Source of the DNA: Streptomyces sp. MMBL 11-1
GTDB taxonomy: Bacteria; Actinomycetota; Actinomycetes; Streptomycetales; Streptomycetaceae
Length of the DNA stretch: 64,000 bases
NCBI RefSeq assembly: GCF_028622875.1
Contig: NZ_CP117709.1
Coordinates: forward strand, 1,922,001-1,986,000
Direction: 5' to 3'
Notes under the pieces: generated by a model
Told to the model about the DNA's origin: nothing
The model's input: the letters and a program-made list of their open reading frames with translations, nothing else
Databases searched by the model: none
In this document: in pieces, positions 1 to 8,329 of the stretch
How positions within the stretch are numbered: the stretch's first letter is position 1
Layout of the letters: each line of letters begins with the position of its first letter
Position numbers and translations under genes: made by a program

Positions 1-85
1 CCGGGCCTTCCTCGACCTTCTTGTGCTCCAGGCAGTAGTACCATTCGCCCGGTTTGCCTGCCGTGCGCTTCTTGAACAGGGCCAT
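1..85 (-). CDS. small conserved protein, 5' part only
   Basis: The first 28 codons of a minus-strand gene are visible, starting at an ATG at 85 and running off the window edge. The peptide begins [20 protein letters not shown] and continues HKKVEEGP. This looks like the N-terminus of a small, charged protein conserved next to map in streptomycetes; its function is unknown to me. It is divergent from map, whose start is 58 bases away, so the two probably share an upstream region. Too little is present to assign a domain. Confidence 0.6.
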   Translation of the reverse strand, partial: MALFKKRTAGKPGEWYYCLEHKKVEEGP

Positions 86-143
86 CGACGGCTCCTTTCC
101 TTATCGCCATGGTGCCCCGGGGCCGCTGGTTAGACTCGCTGGC

Positions 144-1001
144 ATGTCTGGCCAGTCGCTTCTCGTACCAGGGGAGATCACTCCCGTCCGTTCCGTACCC
201 GGAAACATCCGGCGTCCCGAGTACGTGGGGAAGCCGGCCCCGACGCCGTACACCGGCCCGGAGGTCCAGGACTCCGACACCGTGGAGCGGATGCGCGTCG
301 CGGGCCGTATCGCCGCGCAGGCGATGGAGGAGGCCGCCAAGCACATCGCCCCCGGGGTCACCACGGACAAGCTCGACCGGGTCGCCCACGACTTCATGGT
401 CGATCACGGCGCGTACCCCTCCACCCTCGGCTACCGGGGCTTCCCCAAGTCGCTGTGCACCTCGCTCAACGAGGTCATCTGCCACGGCATCCCCGACTCC
501 ACCGTGCTGCGCGACGGCGACATCGTGAACCTGGACGTCACCGCGTACATCAACGGCGTGCACGGCGACAACAACGCCACCTACCTCTGCGGCGACGTCG
601 ACGAGGAGTCGCGGCTGCTGGTCGAGCGCACCCGGGAGTCGCTGAACCGCGCCATCAAGGCGGTCAGGCCCGGCCGCCAGATCAACGTGATCGGCCGGGT
701 CATCGAGTCGTACGCGAAGCGGTTCGGCTACGGGGTCGTCCGCGACTTCACCGGGCACGGGATCAACTCCTCGTTCCACTCCGGCCTGATCATCCCGCAC
801 TACGACAGCCCGCACGCCACCACGGTGATGCAGCCGGGCATGACCTTCACCATCGAGCCGATGCTGACGCTGGGCACCCACGAGTACGACCTGTGGGAGG
901 ACGGCTGGACCGTGGTGACGAAGGACCGCAAGCGGACCGCCCAGTTCGAGCACACGCTGGTGGTCACGGAGACCGGGGCGGAGATCCTCACGCTCCCGTA
1001 A
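144..1001 (+). CDS. map: type I methionine aminopeptidase
   Basis: Cytosolic metalloprotease that removes the initiator methionine from nascent proteins. The ATG at 144 gives 285 residues, the usual length of the actinobacterial enzyme with its N-terminal extension (about residues 1-45, including [18 protein letters not shown]). An upstream in-frame start at 54 would add 30 unlikely residues. The five metal ligands of the pita-bread fold are all visible: Asp in GDIVNLDVT, Asp in HGDNNATY, His in GHGI, Glu in TIEPML and Glu in QFEHTLVV. The gene ends about 80 bases before the iron box of the heme oxygenase gene and appears to be monocistronic. Confidence 0.96.
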   Translation: MSGQSLLVPGEITPVRSVPGNIRRPEYVGKPAPTPYTGPEVQDSDTVERMRVAGRIAAQAMEEAAKHIAPGVTTDKLDRVAHDFMVDHGAYPSTLGYRGFPKSLCTSLNEVICHGIPDSTVLRDGDIVNLDVTAYINGVHGDNNATYLCGDVDEESRLLVERTRESLNRAIKAVRPGRQINVIGRVIESYAKRFGYGVVRDFTGHGINSSFHSGLIIPHYDSPHATTVMQPGMTFTIEPMLTLGTHEYDLWEDGWTVVTKDRKRTAQFEHTLVVTETGAEILTLP

Positions 1002-1078
1002 TCACCCCAACTCTCACATAACAGCACCCTTCACCCTCTCTCCGCGTAGCCTTTTACCGACAGGAAGTCGGGAACCAG

Positions 1079-1102
1079 TTGACTTAGGTAAACCTAAGTA
1101 GG
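1079..1102 (+). promoter_or_regulatory. iron box (DtxR/IdeR/DmdR type) upstream of heme oxygenase
   Basis: The sequence ACTTAGGTAAACCTAAGT contains a dyad of TTAGGT and ACCTAA half-sites. The first 15 bases from TTAGGT match the 19-bp consensus TWAGGTWAGSCTWACCTWA at 13 positions, but the right-hand part is degenerate. A TTGACT that can act as -35 overlaps it at 1079-1084. It lies about 105 bases before the heme oxygenase start, so iron-dependent repression is inferred. Confidence 0.65.
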
Positions 1103-1206
1103 AGGATCGGCGTATCGGTACGCCCCGTCGCACCGCCGCGGCGGTCGCTGCCGATACGTCCGTTCCTTTCTGGACTTCCCGTCCCCTCGGTCCCCGGAGG
1201 CCCGCC

Positions 1207-1872
1207 TTGGACGCAACCGCCACCGTCACTCCCTTCTCGACGCTGATCCGCACCGCGTCGCACGAGCAGCACACCGAGGCCGAGACCTCGACCTTCATGA
1301 GTGACCTGCTCGGCGGGCGGCTGGGAGTGGACGCCTACACGTGCTACACCGAGCAACTGTGGTTCGTGTACCGGGCGCTGGAGGAAGGCGCGGAGGCCCT
1401 GCGCGACGACCCGGTCGCCGGCCCGTTCATACAGCCGGAGCTGATGCGCTCCACCGAGCTGGAGCGCGACCTGGCGCACCTGCGCGGGGCCGACTGGCGC
1501 GAGGGGGCCGAGCCGCTGCCCGCCACCGCCGCCTACGCGGCCCGGGTCGCGGAGTGCGCGCGCACCTGGCCCGCCGGTTACATCGCCCACCACTACACGC
1601 GCTACCTCGGCGACCTCTCGGGCGGTCAGATCATCCGCGACAAGGCGGAGAAGACCTGGGGATTCGAGCGCAAGGGCGACGGCGTGCGCTTCTACGTCTT
1701 CGAGGAGATCACCAACCCGGCCGCGTTCAAGCGGGGTTACCGCGAGCTGCTGGACGCGGTGAACGCGGACGACCTGGAGAAGCAGCGCATCGTCGAGGAG
1801 TGCAAGCGTGCCTTCGCGCTGAACACCGCGGTCTTCCGCGAACTGGGCGAGGTCTTCCCGCTCAGCGCGTGA
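1207..1872 (+). CDS. hmuO: biliverdin-producing heme oxygenase
   Basis: Cytosolic enzyme that opens the heme ring to biliverdin, CO and Fe(II), releasing iron from imported heme. The 221-aa length fits the HmuO family. The proximal heme-ligand motif is visible as EQHTEAE (His about residue 22), and the distal-helix glycines are in GDLSGGQII (about residue 137). The start is a TTG at 1207, preceded by CGGAGG with 6 bases between; no ATG fits this position. It stands behind an iron box and is followed by a strong hairpin terminator. Heme uptake genes lie 4-8 kb downstream, so this protein probably handles what they import. Confidence 0.92.
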   Translation: MDATATVTPFSTLIRTASHEQHTEAETSTFMSDLLGGRLGVDAYTCYTEQLWFVYRALEEGAEALRDDPVAGPFIQPELMRSTELERDLAHLRGADWREGAEPLPATAAYAARVAECARTWPAGYIAHHYTRYLGDLSGGQIIRDKAEKTWGFERKGDGVRFYVFEEITNPAAFKRGYRELLDAVNADDLEKQRIVEECKRAFALNTAVFRELGEVFPLSA

Positions 1873-1897
1873 CCGGGCGCGGGCGGTTGCGCCCGTA

Positions 1898-1934
1898 GCG
1901 TGCGGCCCCACCGGCCTCCGGTGGGGCCGCACGC
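1898..1934. terminator. bidirectional hairpin terminator
   Basis: A perfect 17-bp inverted repeat, GCGTGCGGCCCCACCGG with its complement and a 3-base loop, lies between the convergent heme oxygenase and PhzF-like genes. There is no T-tract on either side, as is common in Streptomyces. Confidence 0.85.
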
Positions 1935-1980
1935 GCGATCCCGGGGCGAGGACGATCCGGCGGCGGGCGGGCCGTCCGGG

Positions 1981-2664
1981 TCAGCCCCGCACGGCCATCA
2001 GGACGCGGCCCCCGACCTCCACCGTGCCGTCCGGCGCGGGTGCGGTGAGGATCTGGGAGCCGCGTCCTTGTGTGATGTTCAGGGCCCGGCCGAGCCGTGC
2101 GCTGAGCAGCAGGGCCGCCGCGCCCGTAGCCTCATCCTCGACGATCTCCTCCCCGCGCCTCGGGAAGGCCCGCGCGCGCACCCGCCCGGCCGCCTCGTCC
2201 TCCCAGGCCCAGGCGTAGAGCCACCCTTCGCCGGGCGGCGGTCCCGGCAGCGCCTCGACCTCGGCGGCGCTCGCGTACTGCTGGAGCACGCGCGGCGGGA
2301 CCCACTCGGGGCGGGCGGCGATCCAGGTGAACTCCCCGTCCTGGCGCGCGAACACGTCCCCGACCTCCAGCTCCAGAACCTCCAGGTCCAGCAGCCAGGC
2401 GGTGCCCACCAGCGGGTGTCCGGCGAACGGCAGCCGGAGCCCCGGGGTGTGGATGTCCACCCGCCCGCGCTCCGGGTCGTCGACGAACACGGTCTCGCTG
2501 AAGCCGAGCCGCCGGGCGAGCAGTTGCCGGGAGGCCTCGTCGGGGTGGCCGCGTCCGTCGCGTACGACGCCGAGGGCGTTGCCGTACCGGCCGTCGGGTC
2601 CGCAGAACACGCGCAGGACGTCGATGCCCCGGGGTACGTCGTAGTCGCTCACGGGGGCATTCAA
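1981..2664 (-). CDS. PhzF-family isomerase-like protein
   Basis: Cytosolic protein of the PhzF/diaminopimelate-epimerase fold. Family members isomerise or epimerise small substrates; the substrate here is unknown. Visible motifs are the N-terminal VLRVFCGPDGRYGNALGVV, the catalytic-type Glu in LGFSETVF (about residue 57), GHPLVG in the middle and EDEATGAAALL near the C-terminus. At 227 residues it is shorter than typical PhzF proteins (260-290). The start is uncertain: the open frame begins with TTG at 2664, and a GTG at 2652 is equally possible, with no strong ribosome-binding site for either. It is convergent with heme oxygenase. A second, longer PhzF paralogue lies at 21622. Confidence 0.82.
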   Translation of the reverse strand: MNAPVSDYDVPRGIDVLRVFCGPDGRYGNALGVVRDGRGHPDEASRQLLARRLGFSETVFVDDPERGRVDIHTPGLRLPFAGHPLVGTAWLLDLEVLELEVGDVFARQDGEFTWIAARPEWVPPRVLQQYASAAEVEALPGPPPGEGWLYAWAWEDEAAGRVRARAFPRRGEEIVEDEATGAAALLLSARLGRALNITQGRGSQILTAPAPDGTVEVGGRVLMAVRG

Positions 2665-2766
2665 GCACTGCCCGGGCCCGGGGCGGGAACCGAGCGGGGC
2701 ACGGCCGCGGGGCCGTACCGGCGAGCACTGCTGCCGCCGGTACGGCCCCGGGGATGTGCGGGTACG

Positions 2767-4395
2767 TCAGGCGGTGGAGTCGCGGCGACGGCGTGCCGCG
2801 ATCACGACACCGGCGCCGGCCGCCACGACGACGCCGGCGGCGGCGATCAGGGCGCCGGCCGGGACATCGGATCCGGTGGAGGCCAGGGCGGCGGAACCGC
2901 CGACCGTGCCGCCGCCGGTGGTGGCACCGCCCACCGTGGCACCGCCCGCCGTGGAACCGCCGGTGGAACCCGAGCCGCCCGTGGAACCCGAACCGCCGGT
3001 GGAGCCGGAGCCGCCGGGAAGCCGGGCGTCCTTGTCGAGGGAGACCGCGACGTTCAGGGCGTCGAGCTTCTCGCCCTTCGGGTACATGCCGCTGAACGCC
3101 TTGGAGCCGTCCTCGGTGAGCGTCGCCGGGATGCTCTTGAGGTTCACGATGCCGTCCTTGGCGGCGAGCGCGCCCGCGGGCACCTTCAGGTCGGCGAAGG
3201 AAACGCCCCTGACCACCTTGATCTCGGGCTTCAGGTTGTCGGCGGTCGGGCGCGCCTTGGTGGAGACGTCGGTGGTCAGCTTGCCGGAGGTGCCCTTGAC
3301 GTCGACCTTCAGGTTGCTGAGGGAGAGGTCGAGCTCGTACACGCCGCCCTTCTCGTGGCCGAGGAAGCGCACCTTGCCCTCGAACGCGGCCTTCAGGGTG
3401 TTCTTGTCGGCGTCGAGGACGCCGGTGGCCCTGCCGAACCGGTAGCTGTCGCCGGAGGAGGTGGCGCCCTCGCTCGTCTCGACCTTGCCGTGCGCGATCG
3501 GGCCGGCCACGTAGGAGCGGAACCCCTCCTTGACACCCCAGTCGAGGGTGCCGTCGACGACCGGGCCACTGACGGGCGCGGCGGTCTCGGAGGCGGACGG
3601 GGTCGGGGCGGTGCTCGGCCGGCCGGTGGCCTCGCCGGTCGTCGGGGACGTCACCGGCAGCGTCGCGGGGGGTGTGGCCGGCGGGGTCACGGGGGGCGTG
3701 ACCGGCGGGGTCACGGGGGGCGTGGTCGGCGGCTTGGTGGGGGGTACGTTCGCCTGCTTGACCGAGAGCGTCGCCGGGTCGAGCTCGGCTCCCTTCGCAT
3801 AGAAACCGGCGAAGGCGTCGGAACCGTCGGCGGTCAGCTTGGCGGGGATGTTGGAGAAGACCATCGCGCCGCCCGGGCCGCCGCCCCGAACGGCCTTGGT
3901 CATGTCCAGATCGGCGATCGGGGCGTCGTCCTTGGTGACGACGGTGCCGTCCGTCTTCTTGCTGGTGAAGTCGGCGGTGATGATGCCGGTCTCGCGCCCC
4001 GAGACGACCTTGATGTCGCTGAGCCGGACGTCGAGCAGGCCGTGGTGGCCCTCGAACCGGACGCCGCCCTTGAATCCGGTGGCGGATTCGTGCGTCGCGG
4101 TGTCGTACGTGCCCTTGCCGTCGGTGAAGGTGAACACCCCGTTGCCGGAGGCCTGCTCGGCACCGTCCGCGACGGTGATCGTGCCCTGCGCGATGGAGCC
4201 GGCGATGTACTTGCGGAACGATTCCTTGATGCCCCAGTCCAGCGTGCCGTCCACCAGTTCCAGCTTCGGAGCGGCGGCGGACGCGGCCTCCGGGGAACCG
4301 TCGGCGGCGAGGGCGGGCAGGGCGAAGGTCGCGCCCAGGACGGCGGCCGTGGCGACGGCCGCGGCGAGAGCTATGGGGCGGCGGGTTGCTGCCAT
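2767..4395 (-). CDS. cell-wall-anchored protein with two HtaA heme-binding domains
   Basis: Surface heme-binding protein expected to pass heme to the HmuT lipoprotein. It begins with a signal peptide (MAATRRPIALAAAV... up to ALA, about residue 30). Two homologous HtaA domains (about 45-205 and 285-440) each open with a DGTLDWGIKESFRKY-like motif. They are joined by a Pro/Thr-rich linker of TPPV repeats, and a Gly/Ser/Thr-rich stretch follows. The C-terminus has LASTG, a hydrophobic segment and RRRRDSTA, a sortase-type sorting signal with LAxTG as used by streptomycete sortases. The length is 542 residues. It is probably in an operon behind the HtaA gene starting at 5977, since the 124-base gap holds only a purine-rich tract, and so would share its iron box. 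Confidence 0.92.
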   Translation of the reverse strand: MAATRRPIALAAAVATAAVLGATFALPALAADGSPEAASAAAPKLELVDGTLDWGIKESFRKYIAGSIAQGTITVADGAEQASGNGVFTFTDGKGTYDTATHESATGFKGGVRFEGHHGLLDVRLSDIKVVSGRETGIITADFTSKKTDGTVVTKDDAPIADLDMTKAVRGGGPGGAMVFSNIPAKLTADGSDAFAGFYAKGAELDPATLSVKQANVPPTKPPTTPPVTPPVTPPVTPPATPPATLPVTSPTTGEATGRPSTAPTPSASETAAPVSGPVVDGTLDWGVKEGFRSYVAGPIAHGKVETSEGATSSGDSYRFGRATGVLDADKNTLKAAFEGKVRFLGHEKGGVYELDLSLSNLKVDVKGTSGKLTTDVSTKARPTADNLKPEIKVVRGVSFADLKVPAGALAAKDGIVNLKSIPATLTEDGSKAFSGMYPKGEKLDALNVAVSLDKDARLPGGSGSTGGSGSTGGSGSTGGSTAGGATVGGATTGGGTVGGSAALASTGSDVPAGALIAAAGVVVAAGAGVVIAARRRRDSTA

Positions 4396-4519
4396 GTCGG
4401 GAGGTCTCCTAGCGAACAGGGAAGGGAGGGAAGGGAAGGGAAGGAAGAGGAGGGGGAGCGTGAAGGAGTGGGTGAGGGCGTGGGTGAGGGCCCATCAGGC
4501 ACGTTGGGGGTGCCGTGGG

Positions 4520-5977
4520 TCAGGAAGTCCGGGAGGGGCCGGGGGCCGCGTCGGCGGGGGCCGTCCGCGCGGCTCGGCGGCGCCGGGCGAGGAACGTGGC
4601 GACGGCCGCGACGAGCAGCAGCGCGCCGCCGCCGGCGAGAAGGAAGCCCGTGCCCGGACCGGAGCCGGACGAGGCGGCCGCCGGTGCGGCGGACGCCTTC
4701 TCCGCGGCCTTCTTCGAGGGCTCGGCAGCCGCCGTCGGTCCACTGCCGAGGTCCGGCAGGGCGGGCAGCCGGGCCTTCTCGTCCACTGCCACGGCGAGTG
4801 AGACCGGGTCCATCGCGGTGCCCGCCCTGTACAGGGAGTTGAACGCCTTGGCGCCGTCGGCGGTGAGGGTGGCGGGGGCCTCGGTGAGGACGGCGAGCCC
4901 CTCCTTCGGCGTGAGGTCCTTCGCGGGGAAGGTGATGAGGGGCACGTCCTCGGTGGTCCGGCCCTCGCTGGTGACGTCCGCCGACAGGGTGCCCTCGCCC
5001 TGGGCGACGGCGACGGTGACACCGGCGAACTTCAGGTCGAGGCCGTGGGCGCCGGTGAAGCGGACGCTGCCGCCGAAGTCCGCGTCCAGCGTCCGTTTCT
5101 TCGCGTCGTACGTCCCCTTGCCCTGCGGGAAGCGGAACAGGGCCCCGCCGTCCTGGGCGCCGTCGGCGAGCGTCCATGCGCCCTGGCCGATGGAGCCGGT
5201 GACGTACTCGCGGAAGGTGCGGCGTACGCCCCAGTCGACGGCGGCGTCCTCGAACCGGCCCGCCTTCTCCTTCTTCGCCGCCTTCTCCGTGTCCTTCTTC
5301 CCGCCCTCGTCCTTCCTCTCGTCGGGGGCGGACGGCTTCGGTCCGGCTGCCGCGCCCTCGGTGTCGACGGAGAGGCTGATCGGGTCGAGCGGGGTGCCCG
5401 CGGTGTAGTAGCCGGCGAAGGCGGCGGCGCCCTGGGAGGTCAGCGTCGCGGGGACGCCGGTGAGGGCGATGGGGGTGGAACCGCCCTTCATGTCGATCCC
5501 GCCGAGGCCGAGCGAGGCCAGCGGCACCTGGGAGCGACGGGAGACCTTGCCGGTCCCCCGCTCCTTGCTGACCATGTCCGCGTGGAGCGTGCCGCTGCCG
5601 CCGCTGATCCGTACCGTGGGGCGGCTGATCGTGAGGTCCAGCTCGTTGCCGCCGTCGGGCTTCGGGTGACCGGTGAAGTGCACGCCGCCGGAGAAGCCGG
5701 AGCTGAGCGCTCCGGTGTCCGGGTCGTAGGAGCCGGTCGCCGAGTGGAAGCGGAACTGTCCGCCGCCGACCGTGGCCGCGCCGCCGGTGAGGCTCCAACT
5801 GCCGCCCGCGATGGGACCGGTGACGTAACTCTGGAACGAGGACTTGATGGCCCAGTCCAGCCGGCCGCCCTGCACCGCACGGCTCGCCGCTTGCGCGGTG
5901 GCGGCGGGGAGCAGGGCCCCCAGCAGCACCGCGAGGAGCGCTACGGCGAGCGCGCGGGTGGATCTGGACAACGGCAT
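4520..5977 (-). CDS. secreted/membrane-tethered protein with two HtaA heme-binding domains
   Basis: Second heme-binding surface protein, 485 residues from the ATG at 5977, which has GGAGGGG just upstream; a start at 6004 would lengthen the signal peptide unnaturally. The signal peptide is MPLSRSTRALAVALLAVLLG followed by AATAQAA. HtaA domains span about residues 30-205 and 240-400, each starting with GGRLDWAIKSSFQSYV or DAAVDWGVRRTFREYV. A Lys/Glu-rich linker (about 215-240) separates them. The C-terminus has a hydrophobic span (FLLAGGGALLLVAAVATFLA) and an Arg-rich tail. No clear LPXTG-like signal precedes it, so this copy may be held by a transmembrane helix rather than by sortase. It is first in its operon and divergent from hmuT, with an iron box between. 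Confidence 0.92.
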   Translation of the reverse strand: MPLSRSTRALAVALLAVLLGALLPAATAQAASRAVQGGRLDWAIKSSFQSYVTGPIAGGSWSLTGGAATVGGGQFRFHSATGSYDPDTGALSSGFSGGVHFTGHPKPDGGNELDLTISRPTVRISGGSGTLHADMVSKERGTGKVSRRSQVPLASLGLGGIDMKGGSTPIALTGVPATLTSQGAAAFAGYYTAGTPLDPISLSVDTEGAAAGPKPSAPDERKDEGGKKDTEKAAKKEKAGRFEDAAVDWGVRRTFREYVTGSIGQGAWTLADGAQDGGALFRFPQGKGTYDAKKRTLDADFGGSVRFTGAHGLDLKFAGVTVAVAQGEGTLSADVTSEGRTTEDVPLITFPAKDLTPKEGLAVLTEAPATLTADGAKAFNSLYRAGTAMDPVSLAVAVDEKARLPALPDLGSGPTAAAEPSKKAAEKASAAPAAASSGSGPGTGFLLAGGGALLLVAAVATFLARRRRAARTAPADAAPGPSRTS

Positions 5978-6001
5978 GAGGCCCCTCCAAGGACTGGATA
6001 C

Positions 6002-6020
6002 CAAGGTAAGGCTAACCTAA
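6002..6020. promoter_or_regulatory. iron box between HtaA operon and hmuTUV
   Basis: CAAGGTAAGGCTAACCTAA matches the DtxR/IdeR/DmdR consensus TWAGGTWAGSCTWACCTWA at 18 of 19 positions. It lies 25 bases upstream of the HtaA start at 5977 and 91 bases upstream of hmuT, so one repressor site can control both divergent operons. Repression under iron sufficiency is inferred from the consensus. Confidence 0.9.
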
Positions 6021-6110
6021 GCTAATTCCAGCCCGGGCCGGAACCCCTCCGGTCACACCGCTACCGGCGAACGGCCGACCGCACGCCGCAGAACGACAGG
6101 ACGGTGCCCC

Positions 6111-7223
6111 GTGCACATCTCGCAGGCCTTCGCCACGAGGAGCCCCGAGGGCCCCGAGTGCCCCGAGTGCCCCAAGGGCCCCTGCGCCGGACGGGCTTGT
6201 GCCCGTCGCCCGGCCCGGGGCAGGGCGGCAGCCGTCCTCACCGCCGCCGTGGCCCTCGCCCTGGTCCTGACCGGCTGCGGCACAGGCGGCGACTCCGCGC
6301 CGAAGCCCGCCAGGAGCACCGCCGACGCCGACCGGGTCGAGCCGCTGGCCGCCCCGCCCGCGCCGAAGCTGCCGGTGACGGTCGACTCGGCGGACGGCAC
6401 GGAGGTCACGATCGACTCCACCGAACGGATCGTGCCGCTGACCGGGGCGCTGAGCGAGATCGTCTTCACCCTCGGCCTCGGGAAGCAGGTGGTCGCCCGG
6501 GACATCACCGCCACCTTCGAACAGGCCGAGAAGCTCCCGGTGGTGACCCGCGCCCACGACGTGTCGGCGGAGAGCGTGCTCTCGCTGAAGCCGACGGTCG
6601 TCCTCGCCGACACCACCACCGGACCGGCCGAGGCGATCGGCCAGATCCGCGACGCCGGTATCCCGCTGCTCGTCGTCGAGCCCGCCAAGGAGCTCGCCGA
6701 CGTCGGCCGCCGCATCGACACCGTCGCCGAGGCCCTCGGCGTACCGTCCGCCGGAACGGAGCTCAAGAAGCGCACCGAGTCCCGGATCGCCGCCGTCCAG
6801 AAGTCCATCCCGGACCACAGGGGCGGCACGAAGCCCCGGGTCGCCTTCCTCTACCTGCGCGGCTCGGCCTCCGTCTACCTGCTGGGCGGCGCGGAGTCCG
6901 GGGCCGGTTCGCTGCTGGAGGCGGCGGGCGCGGTGGACGCCGGAAAGGAGTCGGGGCTGGACAAGGACTTCACCGCCATCACCAGCGAGGCGCTGGCCAA
7001 GGCCGCTCCGGACGCGATCCTCCTGATGACCAAGGGGTTCGAGTCGGTCGGCGGCATGGACGGCCTGGTGAAGATCCCCGGCATCGCGGAGACCCCGGCG
7101 GGGATGGACCGCCGGGTCATCACCATCGACGACGGGGTGCTGCTCAACTACGGGCCGCGCACCGACCGGGTGCTCGCCGCGATCGTCGAGCAGCTGTACG
7201 CGAAGGGCGGCACGGACCGGTGA
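6111..7223 (+). CDS. hmuT: heme ABC transporter substrate-binding lipoprotein
   Basis: Lipoprotein on the outer face of the membrane that delivers heme to the HmuUV permease. The GTG at 6111 gives 370 residues. A Cys/Pro-rich N-terminus is followed by a hydrophobic segment and the lipobox LTGC (Cys56). The mature part is a class III periplasmic-binding fold beginning VTIDSTERIVPLTGALSEIV, with RGTKPRVAFLYLRG-like and GVLLNYGPRTDRVL-type segments near the hinge and C-terminus. The region before the signal helix is unusually long (about 35 residues), so the real start could be further in. The stop overlaps the hmuU start by 4 bases (GTGA), showing translational coupling. Confidence 0.92.
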   Translation: MHISQAFATRSPEGPECPECPKGPCAGRACARRPARGRAAAVLTAAVALALVLTGCGTGGDSAPKPARSTADADRVEPLAAPPAPKLPVTVDSADGTEVTIDSTERIVPLTGALSEIVFTLGLGKQVVARDITATFEQAEKLPVVTRAHDVSAESVLSLKPTVVLADTTTGPAEAIGQIRDAGIPLLVVEPAKELADVGRRIDTVAEALGVPSAGTELKKRTESRIAAVQKSIPDHRGGTKPRVAFLYLRGSASVYLLGGAESGAGSLLEAAGAVDAGKESGLDKDFTAITSEALAKAAPDAILLMTKGFESVGGMDGLVKIPGIAETPAGMDRRVITIDDGVLLNYGPRTDRVLAAIVEQLYAKGGTDR

Positions 7224-8329
7224 CCACCGCGTACGAGGAACGCACCGGGACCGCCGGGAGGTCCCCGGGCGAGGGAGCGGACGGCGCGGCCCCCACGTCC
7301 CCCCGGGGCAGGGCGTTCGTCCTCGCCGCCGTGCTCTCCCTCGCCCTGCTCGCCGGCTGCCTGCTGTCCGCGGCGATCGGCGCGTACTCCATCCCGCTCG
7401 GCGACGTCCTGTCCTCCGTGCAGCACCGGATCGGGCTCGGCGGCCAGGAGTTGGACCGGGTCGGCGAGAGCGTGCTGTGGAACGTACGGCTTCCCCGGGT
7501 CGTCCTCGCGCTGCTCGTCGGCGCGTCCCTCGGCTGTGCGGGCGCGCTGATGCAGGGCGTCTTCGGCAACCCGCTCGCCGAGCCCGGCGTGATCGGCATC
7601 TCGGCGGGCGCCGCCGTGGGCGCGGTCGCCTCGATCGCGCTCGGCCTGAGCTTCTTCGGCAACTGGACCATCACCGTCTGCGCGTTCGTCGCGGGTCTCA
7701 TCACCGTGCTGCTCGTGTACACGCTCTCGCGGTCCGGCGGCCGGACCGAAGTGGTGACGCTGATCCTCACCGGTATCGCCGTCAACGCGTTCGCGGGCGC
7801 GCTGATCGGGCTCTTCATCTTCTTCGCGGACAACGCGCAGATCACCCAGATCACCTTCTGGCAGCTCGGTTCGCTCTCCCAGGCCACCTGGCCCAAGGTG
7901 CTCGCCGTACTGCCGTGCGCCCTGGCCGGGCTGCTCATCGCCCCGTTCCACTCCCGCAAGCTGGACCTGCTGGCCCTCGGCGAGCGGCCCGCCCGGCACC
8001 TGGGCGTGGACGTGGAACGGCTGCGGATCACCCTGGTGCTGGTGGTGGCGCTGCTGACGGCCGCGGCGGTCGCGGTCGCCGGGATCATCTCCTTCGTCGG
8101 GCTGCTGGTGCCGCACCTGCTGCGGATGGCGAACGGTCCCGGCCACCGTTTCCTCGTCCCGGGCAGCGCGCTCGGCGGCGCCCTGGTCCTGGTGGTGGGC
8201 GACCTCGCGGCCCGTACGGTGGCGGCCCCCGCCGAGCTGCCGCTCGGGGTGCTGACCGCGCTCTTCGGCAGCCCGTTCTTCTTCTGGCTGCTGCGCAGGA
8301 CCCGTCGTAGGCAAGGTGGTTGGGCATGA
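7220..8329 (+). CDS. hmuU: heme ABC transporter permease
   Basis: Integral membrane permease of the FecCD/BtuC family, 369 residues. The GTG at 7220 overlaps the hmuT stop. About nine to ten hydrophobic segments are visible. Family motifs include RLPRVVLALLVGASLGCAGA, QGVFGNPLAEPGVIGISAGA and the cytoplasmic-loop region RPARHLGVDVERLR, where the ATPase docks, followed by FVGLLVPHLLR. The N-terminus carries a 30-residue polar, Gly/Ala/Pro-rich stretch before the first helix. It ends in an ATGA overlap with hmuV, so hmuTUV is a tight three-gene operon under the iron box at 6002-6020. Confidence 0.94.
   Translation: MTTAYEERTGTAGRSPGEGADGAAPTSPRGRAFVLAAVLSLALLAGCLLSAAIGAYSIPLGDVLSSVQHRIGLGGQELDRVGESVLWNVRLPRVVLALLVGASLGCAGALMQGVFGNPLAEPGVIGISAGAAVGAVASIALGLSFFGNWTITVCAFVAGLITVLLVYTLSRSGGRTEVVTLILTGIAVNAFAGALIGLFIFFADNAQITQITFWQLGSLSQATWPKVLAVLPCALAGLLIAPFHSRKLDLLALGERPARHLGVDVERLRITLVLVVALLTAAAVAVAGIISFVGLLVPHLLRMANGPGHRFLVPGSALGGALVLVVGDLAARTVAAPAELPLGVLTALFGSPFFFWLLRRTRRRQGGWA

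Noticed and set aside
1084..1932. Long minus-strand frame opposite heme oxygenase
   Set aside because: Its peptide is Arg/Ala/Gly-rich without family features and it is the antisense shadow of a well-supported gene.
1900..4842. 980-codon plus-strand frame
   Set aside because: It runs antisense to the PhzF-like and HtaA genes. The composition (Gly/Arg/Ala repeats) is an artefact of high GC, and the opposite strand has clear domains and signal peptides.
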